Shown one piece after another: positions 1 to 8,096 of a stretch of DNA of 56,711 nucleotides (position 1 is its first letter; every line of letters begins with the position of its first letter). The notes beneath the pieces are model-generated. The model did no database searches. It saw nothing but the letters and a program-made list of their open reading frames with translations, and was not told the origin of the DNA. A program made the translations under genes and the position numbers. This DNA is from an uncultured Lachnospiraceae bacterium (GTDB lineage Bacteria; Bacillota; Clostridia; Lachnospirales; Lachnospiraceae): the NCBI GenBank assembly GCA_949840805.1, contig CATKXR010000026.1:1-56711 (forward strand), written 5' to 3'.

Positions 1-99
1 TTCTCCGGCATTCAGACGAAACTGTACATCATTCAAGGCAATAACCCCAGGAAAGCGTTTATGGATATGTTCCATTACAAGCAGATTATCCTGAGTCAA
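1..99 (-). CDS. Sugar ABC transporter ATP-binding protein, N-terminal 33 codons only
   Basis: The window ends inside this gene; only the first 33 codons are present. They read LTQDNLLVMEHIHKRFPGV and continue IALNDVQFRLNAGE, the start of the first ATPase domain of RbsA/MglA/YtfR-type double-ATPase proteins, just before the Walker A motif. The start is a TTG at 97-99, chosen because AAGGAGG (106-112) lies 7 nt ahead and the frame is open to the edge. It would energise the importer fed by the YtfQ-like binding protein upstream; a long hairpin (191-357) separates the two. The membrane subunits should lie beyond the window. Confidence 0.85.
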   Translation of the reverse strand, partial: MTQDNLLVMEHIHKRFPGVIALNDVQFRLNAGE

Positions 100-190
100 A
101 GTGATACCTCCTTATATAACGGGCCCCCGGACCGGCCGAAAATCAGCTGGGACCGGAGGCCTGGAATTATTTGAGATGGTTTGTATCTGC

Positions 191-357
191 TTAGTACATC
201 GTTGCATTAATCCCGAAGTAAATAGTGCTTGATATTCGTGTCAGTTGTGCGCCTGCGAAGCGACGGCGTAGTGGACCCTACGACTAGCTTCGCAGGCGTG
301 CAAATGGCGCGGATAGCGAGTGCTAGTTACTCGGGAATTAGTGCAGCGATGTACTAA
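191..357 (+). repeat. 167-nt long imperfect inverted repeat (hairpin) behind the ytfQ-like stop codon
   Basis: Outer arms TTAGTACATCG (191-201) and CGATGTACTAA (347-357) pair perfectly. Pairing continues almost without break to GCGCCTGCGAAGC / GCTTCGCAGGCG and an inner CGTAG/CTACG stem around TGGACC. Along the roughly 65-bp stem nearly all deviations are T opposite G or G opposite T in the + strand, so they are wobble pairs in + strand RNA (or single-stranded DNA) but A-C mismatches in the operon's own minus-strand RNA. It begins 1 nt beyond the TAA of the binding-protein gene. It may be a mobile palindromic element or an RNA gene; an ordinary intercistronic stabiliser is less likely given the strand bias. 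Confidence 0.85.
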
Positions 358-358
358 C

Positions 359-1417
359 TTAATAGGCGCGGCCATCAACCACGTCGGCGGTAACCCGGTC
401 GGCAGTGTAGACTTCGTCGGCAGACATGATCCACTTATCCACAGACTCTCCGGCTTTCAGTTTGGCGGCAGTGTCGAAAATCTGGTTGGCCAGGATGGGA
501 GTACACTCCACAGTGCAGTTCATCTCACCGGCCAGAATGGCCTCAAAAGCACCCTTCACGCCGTCCACGCCCACGATCTTGATGTCTTCACCAGGCTTTA
601 AGCCGGCTTCCTTGATAGCCTCAATGGCGCCGAGCGCCATGTCGTCATTGTGGCAGAACACACCGTCGATCTTATCATAAGTCTTCAGGAAGGATTCCAT
701 GACTTCCTTTCCCTGGGCGCGGGTGAAGTCGCCGGTCTGGGAAGCAACGATCTCAATCCCGGAGCAGTTGGCGGCTATGTACTCATCAAAGCCCTGCTTA
801 CGCTGGACCGCGGCGGAAGCGCCCACAGTGCCCTCCAGTTCCACAACAACGCCGCTGCCGCCCAACAGATCGTTCATGGCAATGGCGGCCTGCTCACCGG
901 CCCACACATGGTCGGAGGCGATCATAGTGGTGTACAGGCTGTCATCGGTATTGGCATCGATTCCCCGGTCCACCAGAATGACAGGGATACCGGCCTCCTG
1001 GCACTCGGTCAGAACGGCCTCCCAGCCTGTCTCGACCACAGGCGGAAAAGCAATCACGTCCACGCCCATCTCAATGAAGCTGCGGATGGCCTTGATCTGG
1101 TTTTCCTGCTTCTGCTGGGCATCGGCAAAGTGGAGCTCCACCGTGTCGGTAGCCCGGGCGGCGTACCACTGGATGTCGTTGGTCTCGGCGTCACGCCAGC
1201 CGGACTCCTGGCCGATCTGGGCAAAGCCAACCACCAGCTTATCATTGGCAGATTTGCCGGAGGCAGGGGCCGGAGTGGGAGCCTGGGCGCTGCTCTCGGC
1301 AGGCGGATTGGTAGCGGCCGGCGAGGTGGCACTGGCAGTGGACTGACCGCTGTTTCCACAGGCTGCCAGGGATAAACTCATGGTTGCTGTTAACATCATC
1401 GCAAAAACTTTTTTCAT
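359..1417 (-). CDS. Sugar ABC transporter substrate-binding lipoprotein, YtfQ (galactofuranose-binding) type
   Basis: Extracytoplasmic sugar-binding protein of 352 aa that delivers ligand to an ABC importer. The start is MKKVFAMMLTATMSL, placed 7-8 nt after GGAGGG, rather than the upstream in-frame ATG, whose codons are the ribosome-binding site itself. A lipobox (LSLAACG) precedes a low-complexity Ser/Ala/Pro linker (about residues 25-60). The mature part has the periplasmic-binding-protein-1 fold. Stretches such as QESGWRDAETN, ADAQQKQENQIKA, VVETGWE and GDFTRAQGKEVMESF match E. coli YtfQ as I remember it, so furanose-form galactose or a similar sugar is a reasonable ligand guess. GC is higher than in neighbouring DNA. 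The ATPase gene follows across the long hairpin. Confidence 0.9.
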   Translation of the reverse strand: MKKVFAMMLTATMSLSLAACGNSGQSTASATSPAATNPPAESSAQAPTPAPASGKSANDKLVVGFAQIGQESGWRDAETNDIQWYAARATDTVELHFADAQQKQENQIKAIRSFIEMGVDVIAFPPVVETGWEAVLTECQEAGIPVILVDRGIDANTDDSLYTTMIASDHVWAGEQAAIAMNDLLGGSGVVVELEGTVGASAAVQRKQGFDEYIAANCSGIEIVASQTGDFTRAQGKEVMESFLKTYDKIDGVFCHNDDMALGAIEAIKEAGLKPGEDIKIVGVDGVKGAFEAILAGEMNCTVECTPILANQIFDTAAKLKAGESVDKWIMSADEVYTADRVTADVVDGRAY

Positions 1418-1464
1418 TTTACTTCCCTCCAAATTATAATTTTGGGTTTCCCCTTGGTATTTTT

Positions 1465-1470
1465 ATTATA
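1465..1470 (-). promoter_or_regulatory. Putative -10 element of the ytfQ-like operon
   Basis: TATAAT on the minus strand, about 48 nt ahead of the ytfQ-like start. No good -35 is seen 16-18 nt upstream (the stretch is T-rich), which would fit an activator-dependent promoter. Position-only evidence. Confidence 0.4.
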
Positions 1471-1513
1471 TTGGGAAGCAAAGAAAAAATCTTTAGATAA
1501 ATTTGACCTGATG

Positions 1514-1737
1514 TTACGATTTTTTGCAGTAGGAAAAATATAACCGGTTTTGTGAATTACCTCCACCGTACCGCTGGAATCTATGATCTAAAAAAGAACC
1601 CTGCTCCGCAGGATTCTGCGCCTGTTCCACAAAATCTCCTGTAGTTTCCTCAATCCTTGCTTCTGAAACCGCTGTCTCCTGTGGTGATACCTCCTGGGCT
1701 TTTCTTTCCTCCCTTTCTGCTCCCGACTTTTCAGGCT
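1514..1737 (-). other. Glu/Ala-rich open stretch, probable degenerate DNA
   Basis: Open frame downstream of the broken gene above, encoding a low-complexity acidic stretch (PEKSGAEREERKAQE and similar). It lacks a credible ribosome-binding site and overlaps the previous remnant at its 5' end. It could be the tail of a lost protein. I would not annotate it as a functional gene. The remaining DNA from 2366 to 2550 holds nothing I can name. Confidence 0.25.
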
Positions 1738-2365
1738 CTATTTTACAATCGGTTCCCCGCTTACGGAACACAAATAAGTACTCCTAAATTGTAGATTCAT
1801 TTGTGGCTTTTCGTACAACAAAATCGAGGCCTCCGAAGAAGTCTCATGAATATCTCGCGCAGATTTGATTCCCGTTCTTGACAATACATCAAATATGCCA
1901 ATACAAATATTATACAGTGAATCATTAACTTTATCAGATGACTTAATTGATGCTTTATAATCACCAACGATATCTAGGTATTCTCTACTCAGCTCAAGTA
2001 ATTCCGGATATTCTTTCGCTGTATTATAAAAACTCTCGTTTATTATTGAAATAAGAATCTCATATGTATCATTATATGTTACTATCTTCAGCTATATCAA
2101 AAAATGGATTCAGGATTTTTTTAGCTTCTTTCACGAATGAATTGTCTTCAGCAAGATATTCAAGCAATAAATCTACTGATTTATAATCCCCCTTGGGATA
2201 ATAAATGGGATCTATTCCCATAAATGTCAAATAATTTCTCTGCTCTACTTCTTCATCTGGATCCTGAGGCAATTCAATGTTAAACGAGCATATATACAGA
2301 ACTCCTAAATTGCAAAAGTAAATTCTACTCGTTGTTTCTTCAATAGAAGTTACTTTTACACAGGT
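1738..2365 (-). pseudogene. Frameshifted remnant of an unrecognised protein
   Basis: Two overlapping open stretches read as one protein broken by a 1-nt shift near 2075-2085. The N-terminal part (2072 to about 2365) carries LPQDPDEEVEQRNYLTFMG and ends FFDIAEDSNI-stop. The next frame continues at once with NDTYEILISIINESFYNTA and runs without a stop to 1738 (about 115 codons, ending GEPIVK-stop), but has no start codon until its last quarter. Codon use is AT-rich and unlike the neighbours, suggesting transfer. The 5' end is also disrupted: an ATG at about 2388 stops after 8 codons. I do not recognise the family. It could be a small immunity-like or cargo gene; that is a guess. Confidence 0.45.
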
Positions 2366-2550
2366 TGAATTTTATCCTGCATATCCGTGCCCCTTATGTC
2401 TGCAATATATAGTACATCAAATGAATTTTTTTCCGTTTTTTTGTCCCTTTAAAAAGCCCAGGAATCCTCTCTGACTTTAGCCGATCCTGTTCCATGCCAA
2501 ATCTGTCCTCCTTCTTTCATACTCTATGTCTCCCAAAAGGCCCCGCAAAG

Positions 2551-3714
2551 TCATCCGATTGACAATTGAACGATTTCCTGAAGATCCTCTTTGGAGATAA
2601 CTCCTCTTGCGGCATACGCGTCAATTTCCTCCCGGAACTCTTCATAAGACGTAAAGTCCTTTCCAAGTTCCTTCAGGCTGTGGGCCAGTCCTAAGTCATC
2701 AAAAATCTTCTGCAGCGCCTCAGCCCCTTCCCTGGCGATCTGATTGTCGCATTTCCTCTCCGGATTTACGTTCATCACGTTCATGGCGAACTGGACGAAA
2801 AGGGGAAGGCAGTCTTTATAGCAGACCATCATATACTTTGGAAATGTGATGGCGATACCGGTGGTATAGTCAAGCCCCGCCTTCTCCTCAATGATATTGC
2901 CCAGAGGGCCCGCCATCCATGGCGCTTCTTTTCCCCTTCCCAGAATTCGGTTGGTCACCAGGGCCCCTGCCCACAGAAGCTGGCCTCTGGCATTTCCATT
3001 ATCCATATCTTTCTTAAGCATTTTCAGAGAACAGATGACGGTCCGGCAGATGGTTTCGATAAACCCGTCCTGGATGGGAGTATCCTGAGTCTGGCAGAAA
3101 TACTGCTCCAACGCCTGGATGATGATGCAGGCGCCGTGGTAAGCCGTCAGCTGAAAAGGAGCTGAGGCCGTCAGATCCGGGTCAAGGATGGAAAATGCCG
3201 GATACGTCTTCATATAACTTCCGATGCTTCCATGGACTCCCGTTTCCAGGTTGTCAATCTCGCTGTTGCCGTCCATTTCGCTGCCGCTTCCGGCGATGGT
3301 GACCACCGCGCCGATGGGAAGTACTTCGCAGCGGGTCCAGGGAATTTTCTTATCCAGCACGTCCCAGATATCCACGTCCCCGGCAGCACCCAGGGCCACG
3401 GACTTGGCCACGTCGATACAGCAGCCTCCGCCGATGCCGATGACCATATCTACCTGGTTCTCCTTCGCCAAGTGGATTCCTTCATATACGGTCTTTAAGG
3501 AAGGAACCGTCACTCCAGGAAGCTCCGCCCAGGCAATCTGATTTCTGGCAAGCTGGGAGGTGATCCGGTCGTAGGTCCCGTTTTCCTTTAAACTGTTTCC
3601 TCCGTATACCAGCAGCACTTTCTTTCCGTATTTTAAGATCTCACCGCTCAGCTTTTCCACTGACCCCTGCCCGAAAATAATTCTGGTGGGATTCTGATAC
3701 TCAAAATTAATCAT
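2551..3714 (-). CDS. Iron-containing-alcohol-dehydrogenase family protein lacking the canonical metal ligands
   Basis: 387 aa, start MINFEYQNPTRIIFGQGS after GGAGGACAGATAAC; it begins 1 nt after the stop of the AKR gene, so the two are translationally linked. The fold is that of group III / butanol-dehydrogenase (BDH) enzymes: NAD(P) motif GIGGGCCIDVAKS, then AGSGSEMDGN. In the BDH family the metal is held by Asp and His in an ADxxxH motif plus two later His. Here the first region reads ACIIIQALEQYF (Asp to Cys, His to Gln) and the later region reads GNIIEEKAGLDYTTG (no His at either site). It may use no iron, use another metal, or be a non-catalytic or altered-chemistry partner of the AKR. 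Confidence 0.8.
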   Translation of the reverse strand: MINFEYQNPTRIIFGQGSVEKLSGEILKYGKKVLLVYGGNSLKENGTYDRITSQLARNQIAWAELPGVTVPSLKTVYEGIHLAKENQVDMVIGIGGGCCIDVAKSVALGAAGDVDIWDVLDKKIPWTRCEVLPIGAVVTIAGSGSEMDGNSEIDNLETGVHGSIGSYMKTYPAFSILDPDLTASAPFQLTAYHGACIIIQALEQYFCQTQDTPIQDGFIETICRTVICSLKMLKKDMDNGNARGQLLWAGALVTNRILGRGKEAPWMAGPLGNIIEEKAGLDYTTGIAITFPKYMMVCYKDCLPLFVQFAMNVMNVNPERKCDNQIAREGAEALQKIFDDLGLAHSLKELGKDFTSYEEFREEIDAYAARGVISKEDLQEIVQLSIG

Positions 3715-3715
3715 G

Positions 3716-4831
3716 TTATCTGTCCTCCTTTTCAAATTCTTCCGAAACCTTTTTAAGCAGTGAGATAATCTCCAGATGCTGCGGGCACACTCCCTCACAC
3801 TGTCCGCAGCCGATACAGGCCGATGCTGTCCCATGTCCGTCCCGGGTATGATTCTTATAGTAAGTGTCGTATCTCCGGTTGGAACCGTAGGTTTTGGCGC
3901 TGTTGTATGCCGTAAACAGGTCCGGAATCTGAATCTTCATGGGGCAGCCCGGCACACAATAGCGGCAGCCTGTGCAGGGAACGGTGGGGAAAGACAAAAC
4001 CTTTGAAGTCACTTCACGGACAAGGCCGTATTCTTCCTCACTCATGGGACGGAAATTCATGAAGGTATTCAGATTATCCTTCATCTGCTCCTCGTTGGAC
4101 ATGCCGGACAGGACAGTCATCACTCCCTCCAGAGACGCGATGTACCTGAGGGCCCACGATGCGGTGGACTTTTCCGGTGCGTAGTCCTTGTAGATTTTTT
4201 CAATCTCTTCCGGGAAGGCCGCCAGCGTCCCGCCCTTCACCGGTTCCATGACCACCACCGGTTTGTTGTGCTTCTTTGCGATCTCATAATTCTTCCGGGA
4301 CTGGATCACCCCGTTCTCCCAATCCAGATAGTTAAGCTGCAGCTGGACGAAATCCACCTCCGGGTGTCTGGTCAGGACCTCATCCAAAAGACGCGCGTTG
4401 TCATGATAGGAAAATCCTATATACCGGATCTTCCCCTGCCTTTTCATCTCCTGGACAAACTCAAAACAGTGATACTTTTCATAAGTGGGAAGATGGCCTT
4501 CCTCCACACTGTGAAGAAGATAGAAATCAAAATACTCCACTCCGCACAGTTCCAGGGACTCCTTGAAGATCCGCTCCACGTCTTCCTCTGATTTCAGCTT
4601 CCAGGCAGGAAGTTTGTCGGCGATGGTAAAGGTTTCCCGTGGATACCTGTCCACCAGAGCCTTCTTCATCGATGCCTCGCTTCCCGCGTAAGCGTAGGCC
4701 GTATCAAAGTAATTCATTCCCGACTTCATGAAAGCGTCCACCATGCGGGTGACTTCCTCCTGAAGAATATTGCCCTCCCCGTCTTTCGGGAGGCGCATAA
4801 GGCCAAAACCTAATTTTGAATCTGACAGCAT
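3716..4831 (-). CDS. Aldo/keto reductase with C-terminal 4Fe-4S domain
   Basis: 371 aa, start MLSDSKLGFGLMRLP after GGAGGATAACAAT. Residues about 1-270 form the AKR barrel; GMNYFDTAYAY carries the catalytic Asp and Tyr, and SWALRYIAS is the typical C-terminal cofactor region. The tail holds two cysteine clusters, CTGCRYCVPGCP and CIGCGQCEGVCP, as in the large family of ferredoxin-linked AKRs of anaerobes. It probably reduces or oxidises a sugar-derived aldehyde or ketone; substrate unknown. First gene of a two-gene operon with the ADH-like gene. A promoter (4882-4910) and a paired inverted operator (4909-4963) precede it. Confidence 0.9.
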   Translation of the reverse strand: MLSDSKLGFGLMRLPKDGEGNILQEEVTRMVDAFMKSGMNYFDTAYAYAGSEASMKKALVDRYPRETFTIADKLPAWKLKSEEDVERIFKESLELCGVEYFDFYLLHSVEEGHLPTYEKYHCFEFVQEMKRQGKIRYIGFSYHDNARLLDEVLTRHPEVDFVQLQLNYLDWENGVIQSRKNYEIAKKHNKPVVVMEPVKGGTLAAFPEEIEKIYKDYAPEKSTASWALRYIASLEGVMTVLSGMSNEEQMKDNLNTFMNFRPMSEEEYGLVREVTSKVLSFPTVPCTGCRYCVPGCPMKIQIPDLFTAYNSAKTYGSNRRYDTYYKNHTRDGHGTASACIGCGQCEGVCPQHLEIISLLKKVSEEFEKEDR

Positions 4832-4881
4832 ATTGTTATCCTCCTTGTCTTTAACTGACATCTATCCTAATCCATCTCAGA

Positions 4882-4910
4882 AATTTATCAATAGATTAAT
4901 CCTAAGTCAA
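4882..4910 (-). promoter_or_regulatory. Promoter of the AKR/ADH-like operon
   Basis: Minus-strand TTGACT (4905-4910), 17-nt spacer, TAAATT (4882-4887), about 50 nt before the AKR start. The -35 touches the proximal half of the operator described next. Confidence 0.6.
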
Positions 4911-4963
4911 AACAGCGTTTACATATTTCCTTTCCATGAAAAAAGAGATTGTAAACGCCGTTT
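4909..4963. promoter_or_regulatory. Paired inverted operator, copy 1 (AKR operon)
   Basis: Half-sites AAAACAGCGTTTACAT (4909-4924) and ATTGTAAACGCCGTTT (4948-4963) are inverted repeats whose starts are 39 bp apart. A closely similar pair with the identical 39-bp offset lies upstream of the SDR gene (8787-8842). Consensus half-site roughly TTGTAAACGYCRTTT. This suggests one shared regulator; which one is not evident. Confidence 0.65.
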
Positions 4964-4979
4964 CAAAATCACACTATTT

Positions 4980-6317
4980 TCACAATTTTTTCTTCATAAA
5001 CCTGTCAAAATAAAGTTTATTGCACAGCGTGGTCAGAAGATCCGATACAGGCTCCGCCAGAGCCACCGCCAAAACTCCCCACGGAAAAACCGCCGGCAGA
5101 ATATACAGAAGGGGAATCAAAAGAATCACTTTTCTTAAAAACGCAAAGAAGAATGACATTTTCCCCTCCCCCATAGAGGTATAGGTCTGCTGGTACAGGC
5201 TGTTGGCTCCGATGAAGAAACAGCCGGATATGTAGACCCGCAGCATCCTAGACCCTAATCTTACAAGCTCTGGATCCCTGTTAAATAGACGGATAAAAAA
5301 GGACGGGAACAGCACCATAAGGGTGGTACCGCACAGGGAGAAGGCGGTACAGGCCACAATCGCGTACCCCAGAGTCTGCCTCACCCTTCTGTATTCTTTC
5401 GCCCCGTAATTAAAGCTGACAATGGGCTGGGAACCCTGAGCGATACCCGTTAAGGGCAGATTGATAAACTGGAACATGGAAAATAGGATGGTCATGGCTC
5501 CCACTGCCAGGTCGCCGCCGTATTTCAACACCTGCATATTAAAACAGATGTGCATAATCCCTTCCGAGGTGGTCATAAAAAACGGGGAAGCTCCAAGAAC
5601 CAGAACCTTGGTGAGGACATCTTTTCTCAGTTTCATGGTCTTCAGGCGCAGCCGCAGTTTTGTATTCTTTCCCAGTAAAAACTGAAGCACAAAGACGCAG
5701 GATACCAGCTGGGATACCACTGTAGCCAGGGCGGCCCCCTTAATCCCCATATTCATCCGGAACATAAAGACAGGATCCAGGATAATATTCAAAAACGCTC
5801 CCAGCATAGTCGTTACCATGGCGGTCCTGGCAAACCCCTGGGTGGTAATAAAGTAATTCATTCCCACCGTGATCTGCACAAACAGCGTCCCATACAGATA
5901 GATGGTCAGATAGTCCATAGCATAGGCCTTGGTATTCTCTGTAGCTCCGAACATGGACAGCAGAGGTTCCTGGAACGCCAGGGTGCCTGCCATGACCAAC
6001 AGTGAAGTGACTATGAGGCTGAAAAAACTGTTCCCCAGAAACAGCTCCGCCTCGTTTCGGTCTTCTTTTCCCAGGCTGATAGCCGCCAAAGGAGCGCCGC
6101 CCCGGCCAAAGAGGGAGGACAATCCGGATAATACCATGGTAATGGGCATGCATACGCCGATACCCGCCATGGCCATGGTCCCGTCAGCCATTTTTCCGAT
6201 ATAGACACGATCCACCGTATTGTACAAAAGAGTAACAATCTGCGCGCAGATCGCCGGAATGGAAAGCTCAATTAAAAGCCTTCTGGGATCACCTGTTTTC
6301 ATGCGTTCATCTTTCAT
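4980..6317 (-). CDS. MATE family multidrug/cation efflux pump
   Basis: 445 aa integral membrane protein with about 12 hydrophobic segments, exporting drugs or cationic compounds with Na+ or H+ antiport. Starts MKDERMKTGDPRRLLIEL, a common opening of MepA-like MATE proteins, after a weak GGGGAAG site. Both halves carry the family's repeated features: GKMADGTMAMAGIGV and FGRGGAPLAAISLG near the N-terminus, ITTQGFARTAM mid-protein, and TGIAQGSQPIVSFNYGA in the second half. It follows the MFS gene by about 37 nt on the same strand. A deleted paralogue (7525-7905) lies just upstream, so there were once two MATE genes in tandem. Confidence 0.93.
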   Translation of the reverse strand: MKDERMKTGDPRRLLIELSIPAICAQIVTLLYNTVDRVYIGKMADGTMAMAGIGVCMPITMVLSGLSSLFGRGGAPLAAISLGKEDRNEAELFLGNSFFSLIVTSLLVMAGTLAFQEPLLSMFGATENTKAYAMDYLTIYLYGTLFVQITVGMNYFITTQGFARTAMVTTMLGAFLNIILDPVFMFRMNMGIKGAALATVVSQLVSCVFVLQFLLGKNTKLRLRLKTMKLRKDVLTKVLVLGASPFFMTTSEGIMHICFNMQVLKYGGDLAVGAMTILFSMFQFINLPLTGIAQGSQPIVSFNYGAKEYRRVRQTLGYAIVACTAFSLCGTTLMVLFPSFFIRLFNRDPELVRLGSRMLRVYISGCFFIGANSLYQQTYTSMGEGKMSFFFAFLRKVILLIPLLYILPAVFPWGVLAVALAEPVSDLLTTLCNKLYFDRFMKKKL

Positions 6318-6354
6318 TCTTTTTCTTCCCCTTTCTGGTCTTTTCCTTTATCTT

Positions 6355-7524
6355 CTAGTTAAATAACGGTTTGTCATTCCCGCTTCCGACGCGGAAGAAG
6401 GCAAGCAGCGCCAATTCTCCCAATGTACACGCGAAACAGATTCGGAACAGATACGAATAGCCGGCAGCGTCCAGAATCTGTCCTGCAATATTCTGAAACA
6501 CGATGGCAGCCAGATTTTTCATCGTGGCTACAAAAGCCAGTGCCGTAATCTGCTGCTTTTCGTCAATCAGCGTATTGATTACCTTTAAATTCACCATAAT
6601 ATACAGCATTCCGGCGGGGTGTTTGGCTATGAGCGTCGCCAGTATAACAAACGGCATGGGCAGGTCAAAACCATAAACAGCACATTGTACACATAACAGC
6701 CCCACTGCCGCGAAAAGAAGAGTCTTATTGGCGATCTTATCCATAAACCGGTAAGAAAAGAAAACCAGTGGTGCCTCGCAGAATACCGCAATGGATAAAA
6801 CCAATGATGCGGTTCCCACATCTAATCCCTTTTCTGTCAGCATAGACGGGATAAAAACATTGCTCATATTGGTGATGCCATAGAAGATCACACAGATGCA
6901 CAGATAGTAAACATACTTCCTGTTTTTAAACAAATCCAGAATTCTTATTTTTTCTCTGATTTTCTGTTTAGGAACCCCTGCGGCAGACTCTGTTCCCAGA
7001 AGCCCTGCGACACACAGCAGCATGGTCAGCACAAAAGATATAAAAACAGCCTTCGGCGATAGATTATCATACAGGATTCCTGCCAGCTGGGAACCCAGGG
7101 CGTAACCAATGGTCCCCCATATCCGGATTTTCCCATAAGGGTACGGCGATGCGGTGGCCAGTTTCTCCATAACGGGATTGACGCCATTGATCATCACCAA
7201 TACAAGGCTGTAGCTTGCCGCGATCATCACCAGGCTGTCTGACAGCATGAACATGATCCCTCCGGCGCAAGCGATCAGAAACAACGCGGTATCTACTTTC
7301 TTCATATCGTATTTATCATTCCATGTTCCGATCACCGGCTGGGCCGCCATGGAGGCCAGAAAAGAAGCCGATACTACAAAAGAAACCTGGCTTGCCCTAA
7401 ATCCTTTCCCCATAAGATAAACAGAGATCAGCGCGCTAAATAATGCCCAGGACAGATAATAAAAATTGTACATGAGAAAATAACTTAAATAGCTGTTCCT
7501 ATAGTTTCCATAAAACCTTTTCAC
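6355..7524 (-). CDS. MFS transporter (LacY/MFS_1-like)
   Basis: 389 aa, about 12 membrane segments. The start is GTG at 7522-7524 (VKRFYGNYRNSYLSYFLMYNFY), 8 nt after GAGGAGG; the in-frame extension to 7947 comes from a MATE remnant and is not part of this protein. Features: GTWNDKYDMKKVD in the loop between segments 2 and 3, and YGKIRIWGTIGYALGS, typical of the sugar/nucleoside:H+ symporter branch of MFS_1-like proteins. Substrate unknown. Followed closely by the intact MATE gene, so both are likely cotranscribed. Confidence 0.85.
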   Translation of the reverse strand: MKRFYGNYRNSYLSYFLMYNFYYLSWALFSALISVYLMGKGFRASQVSFVVSASFLASMAAQPVIGTWNDKYDMKKVDTALFLIACAGGIMFMLSDSLVMIAASYSLVLVMINGVNPVMEKLATASPYPYGKIRIWGTIGYALGSQLAGILYDNLSPKAVFISFVLTMLLCVAGLLGTESAAGVPKQKIREKIRILDLFKNRKYVYYLCICVIFYGITNMSNVFIPSMLTEKGLDVGTASLVLSIAVFCEAPLVFFSYRFMDKIANKTLLFAAVGLLCVQCAVYGFDLPMPFVILATLIAKHPAGMLYIMVNLKVINTLIDEKQQITALAFVATMKNLAAIVFQNIAGQILDAAGYSYLFRICFACTLGELALLAFFRVGSGNDKPLFN

Positions 7525-7905
7525 TGCTTTTTCCTCCTCAGCCAAAGATAATACGTGATTCCTACTACAGATGCCGCCCCTTTTGTTACGGGCCATACCA
7601 TATACAGCACGCGTTTCCCGGACTCTGCCGAACTCTCCGGCCCCGTAATTATAGCCTACGATGGGCTGGGAACCGGAAGCCACGCCTTCGATGGGAAGCT
7701 GGATAAACTGGAACATGGAGAACAGGATGGTCATGGCCGTCCTGGCGAAGCCTTGAGTCGTGATGTAATAGTTCATTCCCACGGTCAGCTGGATAAATAC
7801 GGTACCCAGACAGTAGATCCCCAGATAATCCGAAGCATAAGACAGGGTATACTCGCTGGCGCCGAACATCATAAGCAGATTGTCTTTAAAGATCATGACA
7901 AACAC
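7525..7905 (-). pseudogene. MATE transporter remnant with internal in-frame deletion
   Basis: In frame with, and upstream of, the MFS gene. It encodes NLLMMFGASEYTLSYASDY, continues to ITTQGFARTAM, then jumps directly to TILFSMFQFIQLPIEGVAS and SQPIVGYNYGAGEFGRVRET. In the intact MATE protein these blocks are separated by roughly 110 residues, so an internal piece is missing without loss of frame. The join is at GCCATGAC, a short sequence present at both places in such genes, pointing to microhomology deletion. The N-terminal third is also lost and its tail runs into the MFS ribosome-binding site. Confidence 0.85.
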
Positions 7906-7956
7906 AGAACGGGACTTTGATATAATTCTGGCCCCGTGCTGTGACAATTCATTATT

Positions 7957-8082
7957 CTATTCGGAAATTCCTGTACGCGCTGTTTTCTCACTTACCTGCA
8001 GGTGATCCCCAAGGTGCTGTGTCGTAAGATATTCCCCTTCCTGGAATAGCTGCCGCATCTCTTTTAATTTGATCCGATCCAT
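7957..8082 (-). pseudogene. Truncated helix-turn-helix regulator fragment
   Basis: 41 codons, MDRIKLKEMRQLFQEGEYL then TTQHLGDHLQVSEKTART and a stop. This looks like the first winged-helix of BglG/PRD-type or DeoR/HTH_11 regulators (LGDHLQVSEKTART is the recognition-helix region), cut off where a full protein would continue. It sits between the methyltransferase stop and the MATE remnant, in the same deletion-scarred stretch. Probably non-functional, though a free HTH peptide cannot be excluded. Confidence 0.6.
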
Positions 8083-8096
8083 ATTATCCCGCCTTC

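Noticed and set aside
191..357. Rho-independent terminator of the ytfQ-like gene
   Set aside because: Far too long, no T-run on the minus strand, and pairing favours the other strand.
650..1375. 241-codon open frame opposite the ytfQ-like gene
   Set aside because: The opposite strand encodes a convincing binding protein with lipobox and RBS; this frame is a GC-rich shadow.
4930..4947. Terminator between the AKR promoter region and the MATE gene
   Set aside because: The inverted repeat arms are 23 bp apart with no T-run and recur ahead of the SDR gene, so an operator reading fits better.
6355..7947. Single 530-aa MATE-MFS fusion transporter
   Set aside because: The MATE part is missing its N-terminal third and an internal block; a GAGGAGG and GTG start exactly where the MFS fold begins.
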